64,000 nucleotides of DNA, taken from Xestospongia muta (taxonomy: Eukaryota > Porifera > Demospongiae > Haplosclerida > Petrosiidae). The notes under the pieces are model-generated. The model ran no database searches. It had not been told where the DNA came from and saw nothing but the letters and a program-made list of their open reading frames with translations. The position numbers were made by a program, and so were the translations under genes. Shown here one piece after another: positions 18,651 through 29,340 of this stretch (its first letter is position 1; every line of letters starts with the position of its first letter). The stretch is taken from the NCBI GenBank assembly GCA_963693285.1, contig OY848930.1, positions 2,356,001-2,420,000 on the forward strand. The letters run 5' to 3'.

Positions 18651-19069
18651 TTGTTTACAGAAGCCAAGTCGTAGTTAAAGTATTAACTCATTATGACTGC
18701 AGTAAACACCTCACCCTCACAAGTGATGCTTCACCCTATGGGATAGGAGTGGTACTGTCACATATAAGTTAGACAAAGTGATGAAAAACCCATAGCATAT
18801 GCTAAATATAGCAGAATTGAAGTATGCACAGATTTACAAGGAGTCGCTCGCCATTGTGGGTCACAAATTTACTATTTATACTGATTATAAGCCTTCTTAT
18901 GACAGCATCTAGTAACCAGATGGGCTTTACGTTTAAGTGGCAACCAAGGAAGGATTTGGCGAATGCATATGCACTCAGGCGCCTTCCATTGTCAGACATG
19001 GGTCAAGAGATTCCACACCAACAGAGCTAATTAATCTATCAAGAGTGAGGCAGCTGATAAGACATGGGT
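18651..19069 (+). pseudogene. pol: RNase H domain remnant, copy B unit 2
   Basis: Translation in shifting frames shows THYDCSKHLTLTSDASPYGIG near 18,687-18,750 with the first catalytic Asp of retroelement RNase H, then a KYAQIYKESLAIV block, a GHKFTIYTDYKP block with another conserved Asp at about 18,880, and an ANAYALRRLPLSDMG segment near 18,960. The text around the middle helices is shortened. This part is absent from unit 1. Confidence 0.75.
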
Positions 19070-19890
19070 AGGCAGATAATGTTGAAGGAGATGTAGACTT
19101 GAAGCCATACGATAGCCATAAATTGGAGCTAAGCATATTAGACAATGCATCTGTTCGACCCTAATGGAGGAAGATGGTCTTAGATGAATTTCATCAATGT
19201 CACCTGGGAATAGTCATATGTTTGGTGGCCAAGTATGGATGCTGAGATTAAAAGGAAGGTGTGGGAGTATGATGTATGTCAATCTAATAGGAACTCTCCA
19301 GCACAAGCACCATTACATCTGTGGGAGTATTGAACAACCCCTTGGAGCCTGATTCACATTGACCATGCAGGTCCAGTTTAGGTCATACATTATTAATTGC
19401 GGTGGATGCTTATTCGAAATGGTGAGATGCCATGCTTGAAAAATCGACGTCATCAGCAGAGGCGATAAAGAAGTTCCATGATAGAGGTACTAGGTTACGC
19501 AAGTTTAAGATTGGAGATAATGTGTACCTGAAGAACTTTCTTAGGGGAGACCAATGGCTACCTGGAGTAATGTCAAGTAAATGGCCCGGTATCATATGTA
19601 GTTAGGTTGACTGGTGGATGAGAGTTAAAACATCATGTAGATCATCTCGGATCTCATTGGGATGGAGAAGAAAGAAAACTCAGGCCAGCACCAGTTACTC
19701 AGACTGACCCAGTTAATTACAATCCAATTCGGACGGGAGTCGAATTCATTGAACCTCGATCACATGAACCAACTGTTACTTTACGTAGATCCACTTGTCG
19801 AAGGAATTTACCAGACTGGTATCATAATACTATTTGATTTGGTTTTAAAAGTGCAAATGTTATTATGTATCTTTCTAAGGGGGGAAGGAA
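19070..19890 (+). pseudogene. pol: Integrase remnant and pol 3' end, copy B unit 2
   Basis: Counterpart of 8,665-9,471: zinc-binding N-terminus (DEFHQCHLGI, DVCQSN), core start (IDHAGPV, LLIAVDAYSKW), deletion to the post-core RKFKIGDNVYLKNF, HHVDHLGSHW, and a polypurine tract ending at 19,890. It keeps 13 extra bases near 19,745 (CATTGAACCTCGA) that unit 1 lost. Confidence 0.75.
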
Positions 19891-19983
19891 TGTAATAACG
19901 TGTTACTAAGTATGTGTTATGAATATGATTATTGTTCTAGTCCCACCATAACTTTGTATTGTGTATGCTATAAGTGTCTCAAG
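19891..19983 (+). mobile_element. 3' LTR-like sequence, copy B unit 2
   Basis: TGTAATAACG directly after AAGGGGGGAAGGAA, continuing to GCTATAAGTGTCTC, then the first module of unit 3. Matches 9,472-9,564. Confidence 0.6.
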
Positions 19984-21380
19984 TTATCACAGTTTACATA
20001 CCCAATATTAATCATTTTAGATTGATTAGTAATGTATCCACAATGCACTATAGTTGGTAGCCTAATGCTTTCTCTATTCCTTTTGTTTTTTACAGTTGGT
20101 ACAACTTAGTTTTCAATGAAGATGGCTGCAACAACTCTGCTGTGAATACTATCAATATCTGTAAAATGTTTGTCCTGGTAAGGAGAGTGAATGGCTGGAT
20201 ATATTTCTGAACTTATGAATGTATTGTACCTTGTATTGTATCTCTTGATAGCTATGTATCAACCCATTTATTCAACTATTTATCATGTCTGTCCATGCAT
20301 CCATCCAGTTTTCTTTTAACTGATCCCTATATGAACATTGCTAGACATTTATCAGACTTGACTACTTATCGAATCGAGGAAACATCAATTAAACTAACTG
20401 CATTTGTAATCCACAACTGGTCATGTAAATTGTTCTTTGTTCTGTGACTTCTGCTTTGAGGTAGCCATAATATTAAAGTAGTTCAATGAATGTACCTTTA
20501 CGTACCTAGTATTAATAATATGAGATAGATTAGTACTACATGGACAATGCATTTTAGTTGGTAGTCTAATGTTTTCTCTATTCTTATTATTCTTTTACAG
20601 TTGGTACAGTTTTTGATAAAGAATGCTCCAACAACTCTGCTGTAAGTACTATCAATATCTGTAAAATGTTTGTCCAGGTAAGGAGAGCAAATAGCTGGAT
20701 AGATTGCTGAGCATATGAATAGATGGCACAAGTACAATGTATCATTTAAGAGCTATGTATCAATCCATTTATTCAACTATTGATCATGTTTGTGCATACA
20801 TCCATCTATTTATTTTTTAACGAAACCTCAATTTAACAGACTCCATTTATGATCCATAACTTGTCATGTAAATCGTTCTTTGTTTTATGACTAATGCATT
20901 GAGGTAGCCATAATATTAATGTAGTTCAATGGATGTACCTTTACGTACCTAGTATTAATCATTTTAGATTAATTAATACTGCATTGACAATACATTTTAG
21001 TTGGTACCCTAATGCTTTCTCTATTCTTTTATTCCTTTACAGTACAACTCTGCTGTGAATACTATCAAAATGTCATTAATTCTGTCCTTGTAAGTAGACT
21101 GAATGGGTGGATAAATCACGAGAATATGAATATATAGTACCTGTACAATGTATCTTTGATAGCTATGTATTAATCCATTTATTCAATTATTTAACATGTC
21201 TGTCCATGCTTTCTGAATCCATCCATCTATCTTTTCAAGTGATTCCTATATGAATATTGTTAGGCATACATCAGTCTCTACTATTTATTAAATGGAGGAA
21301 ACCTCAATTAAACAGTCTTTGTTCTATGACTTCTGCATTGAGGTAGCCATAATATCAAGTTCAATGCATGTAGGTTTAAG
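19972..21380 (+). repeat. Three ~450-bp modules with exon-like cores (unit 3)
   Basis: Modules 19,972-20,467, 20,468-20,910 and 20,911-21,380 with cores at 20,096-20,177 (82 nt, open, same WYNLVFNEDGC start as unit 2), 20,601-20,677 (77 nt) and 21,043-21,089 (47 nt). The 16 bases TTGTACCTTGTATTGT-like near 20,222-20,240, shared with unit 1 but absent from unit 2, show that differences are not simply nested by order. Confidence 0.65.
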
Positions 21381-21506
21381 TAATATTGTGTTATGTATGT
21401 GGTATGATATTGTTCCTGTCCCGCAATAACTTGATACTTTGTATGTCTAATATGTTGAACTAAAAACATTTTCTATATCTCAATGTCCCTCTCTCAATTT
21501 ATCACA
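21381..21506 (+). mobile_element. Putative 5' LTR of gypsy copy A (unit 3)
   Basis: Counterpart of 1,397-1,523 and 10,942-11,067, ending ATCACA before TATTGGCAATGAGG. Confidence 0.55.
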
Positions 21507-21560
21507 TATTGGCAATGAGGCCAGATTTGTCAATAGTCACTACTAGGGAGACAAACCGAG

Positions 21561-21785
21561 ATGTTTTTCCACAGTAGTATGGGAGAATTAAGCCTTAATG
21601 AAGAGGAGTGGTTGACATATGTGGAACACCTCCAACAATATTGTATGGCTAATGATATCATTGAGGACAAGAAATTGGTGGTTTTATTTAGTGTTTGTGT
21701 TCCGTTGACATACAAACTAATCAAGAATTTGGCATCGCCTAGAAATCCATCTGATTTATCCTTTGATTCGGTTGATTTGATGTAG
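21561..21785 (+). pseudogene. gag: gag N-terminal fragment, copy A unit 3
   Basis: 74 residues like 1,578-1,802 (EEEWLTYVEHLQQYCMAND, TYKLIKNLASP), ending DSVDLM then TAG. The downstream middle of gag to 22,028 is decayed as in units 1 and 2 (NIQRSLLAESNLILKC survives). Confidence 0.8.
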
Positions 21786-22028
21786 GAGGATTATAGACCC
21801 AAATCTACAGTAACTGTCCAACATTTTAAAGAGACAGTAGCAACATTTGTAGCTGAGCTGAGATGACTATCCCAGTTTTGTGAATATGAGGAGACACGCT
21901 ACGTGATCATTATTGTGTGATATTCAACAACTTAATATTCAGCGAAGTCTGCTAGCTGAATCCAACCTGATTCTGAAATGTACTCTTGAACTTGTACTTG
22001 TGATGGAGTTGGCAGAGAAGGACATACC

Positions 22029-22271
22029 ATGACACAAGTTCGTATGGTGGACAAGAAAACTCAGAAATTTACAAGTGTTAAAAAGCCTATTTGTTATCAA
22101 TGTGGACAAAACCACTTAGCACCAAGTTGCATATTGAAAGACTCTGTTTGCAACAAGAAGGAGCACTTGGTCACATGTTGTAGAAATGCTGAAAAGAGGC
22201 AAAGCAAGTCAAGCAGAGACATTCATGAGGTAGAGGAAAACCCTTTTCTCAAGTGTTTACGTTACCCTTAA
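22029..22271 (+). pseudogene. gag: Gag zinc-knuckle fragment, copy A unit 3
   Basis: 80 residues. Knuckle 1 is complete here (CYQCGQNHLAPSC, the CCHC pattern), unlike units 1 and 2. Knuckle 2 has lost three codons (VCNKKEHLVTCC), removing its first Cys pair. A one-base loss near 22,243 then shifts the frame (NPFLKCLRYP). The reciprocal damage relative to unit 1 shows that this copy is a different family member from about 22,085 on. Confidence 0.8.
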
Positions 22272-22553
22272 CTAAGATAAAACTGTTAAAGACAGGGGTT
22301 AATATTAATGGCAAAGAAGTTGAAATGGAGATTGATACAGACAGAGTACAAGATGCTATGGAGCCCCAAGAGTAGACCACCATTACTAGTGGCAGGAATA
22401 AAATTGAGGACGTATACCGGAGGGATTATAAAAATCTATGCAACTAGTGAAGTTCTTGTGAACCATCAAGGGAATGAAGAGAAATTACCATTAGTTATTG
22501 TGGAGTCTGAAGGACCAAATCTACTTGGAAGACACTGGATTGGCACATGGTAA
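22272..22553 (+). pseudogene. pol: Retropepsin remnant, copy A unit 3
   Basis: The active-site loop is deleted: VEMEIDT joins DRVQDAMEPQE, so no DTGA remains. The C-terminal half is open in the frame 22,308-22,553 (LLVAGIKLRTYTGGI, EVLVNHQGNEEKLP, NLLGRHWI with Asp of GRDW changed to His). Confidence 0.75.
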
Positions 22554-23360
22554 ATTAGATCTGAATGAAAGAAGAGTTAACAACACTCATGGCAAAATAA
22601 TCTGACATTTTTCAGAATGAACTAGGTACCATCAAAGATGAATCTGCCAGGATCATAATAGAAAAAGGAGTCACTCCAAAATTTTGTCGTCCACATCCAG
22701 TACCAATTGCACTCCATTAAAAGGTAGATAAGGAATTACAAAAACTAGAGTCTATGGGATTACTGGAAAAAGTGGAATTTGCAGACTGGGCAACACACAT
22801 TGTTCCAGTATTGAAGGATGATGGTAATGTTTGAATTTGTGACCATTAATAAAGCATCAAAAGTGGACCTGTATCCACTCCCGAGAGTGGATAACCATTT
22901 CACAGCAATGTCTGTTGAAGAGACTTATCACATGTGTATCTCCAACTACACTTAGAGGAGTCAGGCAATACGTCACAATAAACACCCACAGAGGACTCTA
23001 TACACAAGGTTACCATTTGGAGTGTCGTCAACACCAGGCATTTTTCAACGACCTGTGGATAACCTCCTGCAAGGGATGATACATGTCGTGGCATACCTTG
23101 ATGACATATTGATCTTTGGTAGATCAGAACAAGAACATCTTGATCACCTAGAACCTAAAGAGGGAAAAGTGTCAGTTCATGCTGCCAAACGTGGATTATC
23201 TGGGAGATCAATCACAAAAGAAGGTATCAAACCAATGGGCAGAAAGGTCAGAGCAATCACACATGCAAGTACATCCCATAATATATTTGAGTTGAGATCA
23301 TTTTGGGGCTTATTAATTTTTACAGTAAATTCTTACGAAGCCTTTCTTCTGTTTTGAGTC
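22554..23360 (+). pseudogene. pol: Reverse transcriptase remnant, copy A unit 3
   Basis: Fingers text (GLLEKVEFADWATHIVP) and a PLPRVDNHFTAMS block are followed by a deletion that removes motif A. The open frame 23,022-23,357 (111 residues) begins in motif B (SSTPGIFQ), has motif C with the usual gypsy residues (VVAYLDDILIFG at about residues 24-35), and then a shortened thumb (EPKEGKVSVHAAK) and connection (KEGIKPMGRKVRAI, FELRSFWGLL). With motif A gone it cannot be active, and it complements unit 2 copy B, which keeps motif A. Confidence 0.8.
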
Positions 23361-23860
23361 CCTTATATCAGTTACTCCATAAGTTGAGAAGCCAAGTCGT
23401 CATTAAATTCACCCCGCCTATTAACTCATTATGACTGCAGTAAACGCCTCACTCTCACATGTGATGCTTCACCCTATGAGATAGAAGCGGTACTGTCACG
23501 TAAGTTAGACACTGTGATGAAAAAACCCTAGCATATGAATCCAGAATGCATAATAAAGCAAAATTGAAGTACGCTTAGATCAACAAGGAGTCTCACGCCA
23601 TTATTTTTGGTATAATTAAATTTCATAAGTACCTTGTGGGTCGCAAATTTACTATTTATACAGATCATAAGCCTTTAACGTATCTATTTAGAGAGAACAA
23701 AGGCATTCTTATAACAGCATCTGCTAGAGTAACCAGATGGGCTTTAAGTTTAAGTGGCTCTGAGTATTTGGTTCAGTAAAAACCTGGGAAGGAGTTGGTG
23801 AATGCATATGGATTCAACTGCTTTCCATTGTCGGACATGGGTCAAGAGATTCCACAGCAA
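23361..23860 (+). pseudogene. pol: RNase H domain remnant, copy A unit 3
   Basis: Shows CSKRLTLTCDASPYEIEAVLS near 23,437-23,500 (first catalytic Asp), FHKYLVGRKFTIYTDHKPL with the TDHKPL signature near 23,625-23,680, RVTRWALSLSG near 23,735, and NAYGFNCFPLSDMG near 23,800, the usual end of gypsy RNase H. Frames shift several times. It is longer than the unit 2 copy B version. Confidence 0.75.
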
Positions 23861-24633
23861 CTGTGCTAATTAATCTATCAAGAGTCAGGCAGGTGATAAG
23901 ACATGGGTGGGCAGATAATGTTGGAGTAAGGCATAAATTTGATCTAAGCGTATTTGACAACTGCATCCTGTTTGGATCTATCATAATGCAGGATAATAGT
24001 TGCACCTTAACATCCATCTAGCAATTAGCAATGGCCAAGCAGAAAGAGCAGTAAAAAAAGTGTCAAAGATGAAATACATAACCAGATTGATGTAACTGTG
24101 AACATGTGGATCTGAAGGTTTTTATTTACTTATTGTAATACCCCCTCTGAGTGTAACAGGACACTGTTTGGTCGTAAGCTAAAATCATGGTTAGATTGGT
24201 TACACCAAAAACCTCAACAGGAAAGTTCAAGCAAAAAAAATTAGGAAGAAGGAGTGTCATGATAGAGGTACTAAGTTACACAAGTTTAAGATTGGAGATA
24301 ATGTGTACCTGAAGAATTTTCTTAGGGGAAACCAATGGCTACCTGGAGTGATATGTCAAGTAAACAACTTGGTACCATATGTAGTTAGGTTGATAGATGG
24401 ATGAGAGTTAAAACATCATGTACATCATCTCAGATCTTGTTGGGATGGAGAAGAAATAAAGCTCAGACCAGCATCAGTTACTCAACTGACCTAGTTAGTT
24501 GAGATCTAATTCAGACAGGAGTCAAATTCACTGAACCTCAATCAAATGAACTAACTGTCACTTTACATATATCCACTCGTCGAAGGAATTTACCAGACTG
24601 GTGTCATACATAATACTATTTGATTTGGTTTTA
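23861..24633 (+). pseudogene. pol: Integrase remnant with Glu region and pol 3' end, copy A unit 3
   Basis: Starts with a DNCILFGS block, then jumps to HPSSNSNGQAERAVKK-like text near 24,010-24,055, which carries the conserved integrase Glu in the GQAERA motif. The zinc-binding N-terminus and the first two catalytic Asp are missing. A TGHCL block and KSWLDWLHQKP near 24,160-24,215 follow, then RGTKLHKFKIGDNVYLKNF, LPGV and VPYVVRLIDG, the C-terminal module. The tail ends TTTACCAGACTGGTGTCATA and breaks off near 24,633 with no polypurine tract or LTR. Confidence 0.75.
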
Positions 24634-24906
24634 TGATGTACAAACTAATCAAAAATTTGGCGTTGCTAGAAATCCATCTGATGTATCTTTTGATTCAGTT
24701 GTAGATTTCGTGAAGTAACATTATAGACCAAAGCCTTTAGTAATTATCAAAAGTTTTTAAGAGACAGTAGCAACATTTGTATCTGAAGTGAGATGACTAT
24801 CCGAGTTTTGTAAATATGGGAAGATGGTAGAAGACATGCTACATGATAATTTAGTGGGGAATATTCAGCGACGTCTAATAAATGAACCCAACCTTATTCT
24901 GAAATG
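24634..24906 (+). pseudogene. gag: Second gag fragment abutting the satellite
   Basis: Directly after the pol tail comes gag again: a TYKLIKNLA-like block at 24,636, NPSDVSFDSV, HYRPKPLVIIK, ETVATFVSEVR, LSEFCKYG, then VEDMLHDNLVGNIQRRLINEPNLILKCG. The last part is longer than in any other gag copy in the window. Stops break it in at least three places. It is cut at AAATGTG, where the satellite begins, so it comes from a separate, more diverged element. Confidence 0.75.
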
Positions 24907-27100
24907 TGGATAAGTTAGTATAAATAGGTTAAAACACTAAAATAAACTGTTGAGAGCTTTCAAACGGTAAAAGAGTTTAGAAAATTGGTTAATTAAGTTG
25001 ATCTAAAGAGTTTACTAAGTTTATTTGTCTTAAGCTTTGGATAAATTACTCTAAATAGGTTAAAACTCTAAAATAAACAGTGTAGAGCTTTTGAAAATTT
25101 AGTATCTAACCTACATAATTAAGCTGATCTAAAGAGTGTAGTAAATTTACTGTCTAAAAATACTAATAAAGTAGTTTAAATAGGTTAATCATCTAAAGTA
25201 AACAATTTAGAACTTTTTGAAAGTTTTGAAAGTTAAAAACATTTAGAAATATATAGATAATTTAGTAGAAATACGTTAAAATCAAAAATTGAGTAAGTTT
25301 ATAAGTGTTAAATATTCTATAAAAGTAGTTTAACCTTAAATAGGTTAAAAAATTAAAATTGCTGATTTATAGAGTTTAGTATATACATTTGTCTTAAATA
25401 TACTAATAATGTAGTCGAAATAAGTTAAAAATCTAACTCAAAGCTTTTTTAAAGTTAAAACAATTTACAAATTAGCCATGAAAACTGCTTAAACAAGTTC
25501 ATTTAAAGAGTTTAGTAAGATTATCTGTCTTAAATATACAAATAAAGTAGTCAAGTAGGTTAAAAATCTAAAATAAACTGTTTAGACCTTTTTGAAAGTT
25601 AAAAAGTTTAGAAATTAACTATGAAAACTTCTTAAATAAGTTGATCTAAAGAGTTTAGTAAGTATATCTGTCTTAAATATACTAATAAAATAGTCTAAAT
25701 AGGTTTAAACTCTAAAATAAACTACAGAAAGCTTTTTAAAGTCAAAAAATATTGAAAACTGGTTAGAAAAGATGATATAAGAAGTTTAGTAAGTTTATCC
25801 CTCTTAATATACTAATCAGTAGTCTAAATAGGTTAGAACTCTAAAATAAACCCTTTCAAACCTTTTTGAAAGTTCAGAACTTAACTAGAAAAACTGCTTA
25901 AATAAGCTCATCTAAGAAGTTTACTGAGTTTATTTCTTTTAAATAAACTAAAAAAAGTAGTTTAAATAGGTTAAAACTCTTAAATAAACTGCTTAGAACT
26001 TTTTGAAAATTAAAAAGTTTGGAAATTACATATGAATTAAATAAGTTAATAATAGGTTAATAAGTTTATCTGTCTTAAATATACTAATAAAGTAGTCTGA
26101 ATAGGTTAAAACTCTAGAATAAACTACTTAGACATTGTGAAAGTTAAAAAATTTTAGAAATTAACTATCACAACTGCTCAAATAAGCTGATCTATAGAGT
26201 TTTGCAAGTTTATCTTTCTTAAATATACTAATAATGTAGTCTAAATAGGTTAAAACTCTAACATAAACTGCTCAAAGCTTTTTGAAAATTAAAAACGTTT
26301 AGAAATTAACTAGGAAAACTTTTAATTAGCTGATTTAACGAGTTTAGTAAGTTTATTTGTCTTAAATATACAAATAAACTACTCTAAATCTGTTAAAACT
26401 CTAAAACAAACTAGTGAAAGCTTTTTGAAAGTTAAAAAAGTTTGGAAAATAACTATGAAAATTATTTAAATAAGCTGATCTAAAGAGCTTAGTAAGTTTC
26501 TCACTCTTAAAAATACTAATAAAGTAGTTTAAATAGGTTAAAACTCAAGAATTAAATACTTAGACCGTTTGAAAGTTAAAAAACATTAGAAATTAACTAT
26601 AAAAACTACTCAAAAAAGATGATCTCTACAGTTTCACAAGTTTACATGTCTTAAATATACTTATAAAGTAGTCTAAATAAGTTAAATTTTAAAATAAACT
26701 GCTGAAAGCTTTTTTAAAGTTAAAAATTTTAGAAATTAACTATTAAAACTACTTAAATAACCTTATAAAAAAGAGTTTAGTAAGTTTATCTGTCTTAAAT
26801 ATACAAATAAAATAGTGTAAATAGATGAAAAATCTAAAACAACTACTTAGGGCTTTTTGAAAGTTAAAAAAGTTTAGAAATAAATTACGAAAACTGCTTA
26901 AATTGACTTATCTAAAGAGTTTAGTAAGTTTATCTGTCTTAAATATACTAATAAAGTAGATTAAATAGGATAAAACTCTAAAATTAGAAATTAACTATGA
27001 AAACTGGCTAAATAAACTGATCAAAAAAGCTTAGTAAGTTTGTCTGTCTGTCTTAAATATACTAATAAAGTAGTCTAAATAGGTTAAAACTATGAAATAA

Positions 27101-29340
27101 ACTTTTTAGAGCTTTTTAAAAGTTAAAAAAATTAGAATTTAACTAAAAAACTGGTTAAATAAGCTGATCTAAAGAGTTTAGTAAGTTTATCTGTCTTAAA
27201 TATACTAACAAAATACTCTAGTAGGTTAAAACTCTAAAATAAACTGTTTCAAGCTTTTTGAAAGTTAAAAAAAATTAGAAATTAACTATGAAACTGGTTA
27301 AATAGGCTGATCTAAAGAGTTTTGTAAGTTTATTTGTGTTGAAAAAACTAAAACAGTAGTCTAAGTAGGTTAAAAATCTAAAATAACCTTTTAAAAGCTT
27401 GTTGAAAGTTAAAAAAGTTATAAATTATTTATGAAAACTGGTTAAATAAGCTGATTTAAAGAGTTTAGTAAGTTTATTTGTCTTAAATATACTCATAAAG
27501 TAGTCTAAATACGTTAAAACTCTAAAATAAACTATTAAGAGCTTTTTGAATGTTAAAAAAGATTAGAAAAAGAGTTTAGTAAGTTTATCTGTTTTAATTA
27601 TACTAATAAAGTAGTCTAAATAGGTTAAAACTCTAAAATAAAGAGATTATTTCTTTTTGAGAGTTAAGAAAATTAGAAATTAACTATGAAAACTGGCTAA
27701 ATAAGCCCATCTAAAGAGCTTAGTAAGTTTGTCTGTCTTAAATATACTGATAAAGTAGTCTAAATAGGTTAAAAATCTGAAATAAACAGTTTAGAGGTTT
27801 TTGAAAGTTAAAAAAGATTAGAAATTAACTAAGAAAACTGGTTAAATAACCTGATCTGAAGACTTTAGTAAGTTTATCTGTCTTAAATATAGTAATAAAA
27901 TACTCTAAGTAGGTTGAAACTCTAAAATAAACTGTTTAGAGCTTTTTCAAAGTTAAAAAAAATTAGAAATTAACTATGAAAATTGGTTAAATAAGCTGAT
28001 CTAAAGAGTTTTGTAAGTTTATTTGTGTTGAAAATACTAATAATGTAGTCTAAGTAGGGTAAAAATCTAAAATAAACTGCTAAATGCTTGTTGAAAGTTA
28101 AAAAAAGTTATAAATTGGCTATGAAAACTGGTTAAATAAGCAGATCTAATGAGTTTTGTAAGTTTATCTGTCTTAAATATACTAATAAAGTAGTCTAAAT
28201 AGGTTAAAACTCTGAAATAAACTTTTTAGAGCTTTTTAAAAGTTAAAAAAATTAGAATTTAACTAAAAAACTGGTTAAATAAGCTGATCTAAAGAGTTTA
28301 GTAAGTTTATCTGTCTTAAATATACTAACAAAATACTCTAGTAGGTTAAAACTCTAAAATAAACTGTTTCAAGCTTTTTGAAAGTTAAAAAAAATTAGAA
28401 ATTAACTATGAAAACTGGTTAAATAAGCTGATCTAAAGAGTTTTGTAAGTTTATTTGTGTTGAAAAAACTAATACAGTAGTCTAAGTAGGTTAAAAATCT
28501 AAAATAACCTTTTAAAAGCTTGTTGAAAGTTAAAAAAAGTTATAAATTGTTTATGAAAACTGGTTAAATAGGCTGATTTAAAGAGTTTAGTAAGTTTATT
28601 TGTCTTAAATATACTCATAAAGTAGTCTAAATACGTTAAAACTCTAAAATAAACTATTTAGAGCTTTTTGAATGTTAAAAAAGATTGGAAAAAGAGTTTA
28701 GTAAGTTTATTTGTTTTAATTATACTAATAAAGTAGTCTAAATAGGTTAAAACTCTAAAATAAAGAGATTATTTCTTTTTCAGAGTTAAGAAAATTAGAA
28801 ATTAACTATGAAAACTGGCTAAATAAGCCCATCTAAAGAGCTTAGTAAGTTTGTCTGTCTTAAATATACTGATAAAGTAGTCTAAATAGGTTAAAAATCT
28901 GAAATAAACAGTTTAGAGCTTTTTGAAAGTTAAAAAAGATTAGAAATTAACTAAGAAAACTGGTTAAATAACCTGATCTGAAGACTTTAGTAAGTTTATC
29001 TGTCTTAAATATAGTAATAAAATACTCTAAGTAGGTTGAAACTCTAAAATCAACTGTTTAGAGCTTTTTCAAAGTTAAAAAAAAATTAGAAATTAACTAT
29101 TAAAATCGGTTAAATAAGCTGATCTAAAGAGTTTTGTAAGTTTATTTGTGTTGAAAATACTAGTAATGTAGTCTAAGTACGGTAAAAATCTAAAATAAAC
29201 TGCTAAATGCTTGTTGAAAGTTAAAAAAAGTTATAAATTGTCTATGAAAACTGGTTAAATAAGCAGATCTAATGAGTTTTGTAAGTTTATCTGTCTTAAA
29301 TATACTAATAAAGTAGTCTAAATAGGTTAAAACTCTAAAA
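27101..29340 (+). repeat. ~1,120-bp higher-order repeat, two units
   Basis: The variant ACTTTTTAGAGCTTTTTAAA at 27,101 returns at 28,221 (1,120 bp, eight monomers, one of them shortened where AAAGATTAGAAAAAGAGTTTAG skips about 35 bp). Other marker variants (AGATTATTTCTTTTT, AACCTTTTAAAAGCTTGTTG) keep the same offset. The same pair recurs at 31,369 and 32,490. Confidence 0.85.

Larger units (their letters stand above)
9553..19971 (+). repeat. Segmental tandem duplication, unit 2
   Basis: Second copy of the long unit, 10,419 bp. It has the same order as unit 1: three ~450-bp modules, gypsy copy A, spacer, ten-unit exon-like array, spacer, fourth module, gypsy copy B. It is the most complete unit because its copy B keeps about 860 bp (roughly 18,207-19,069) of reverse transcriptase and RNase H sequence that unit 1 has lost. 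Similarity to unit 1 is very high by eye on both sides of every shared retrotransposon breakpoint, so the duplication came after the gypsy insertions and after most of their decay. Confidence 0.9.
19972..24633 (+). repeat. Segmental duplication, unit 3 (partial, cut by satellite)
   Basis: Third copy of the unit. The three ~450-bp modules and the 5' half of gypsy copy A closely match units 1 and 2. From about 22,085 the gypsy sequence becomes clearly more different and also more complete, running on into reverse transcriptase, RNase H and integrase that copies A of units 1 and 2 have deleted. The unit stops near 24,633; its spacer, exon-like array and copy B are absent. A foreign gag fragment and then the satellite follow. 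Confidence 0.85.
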
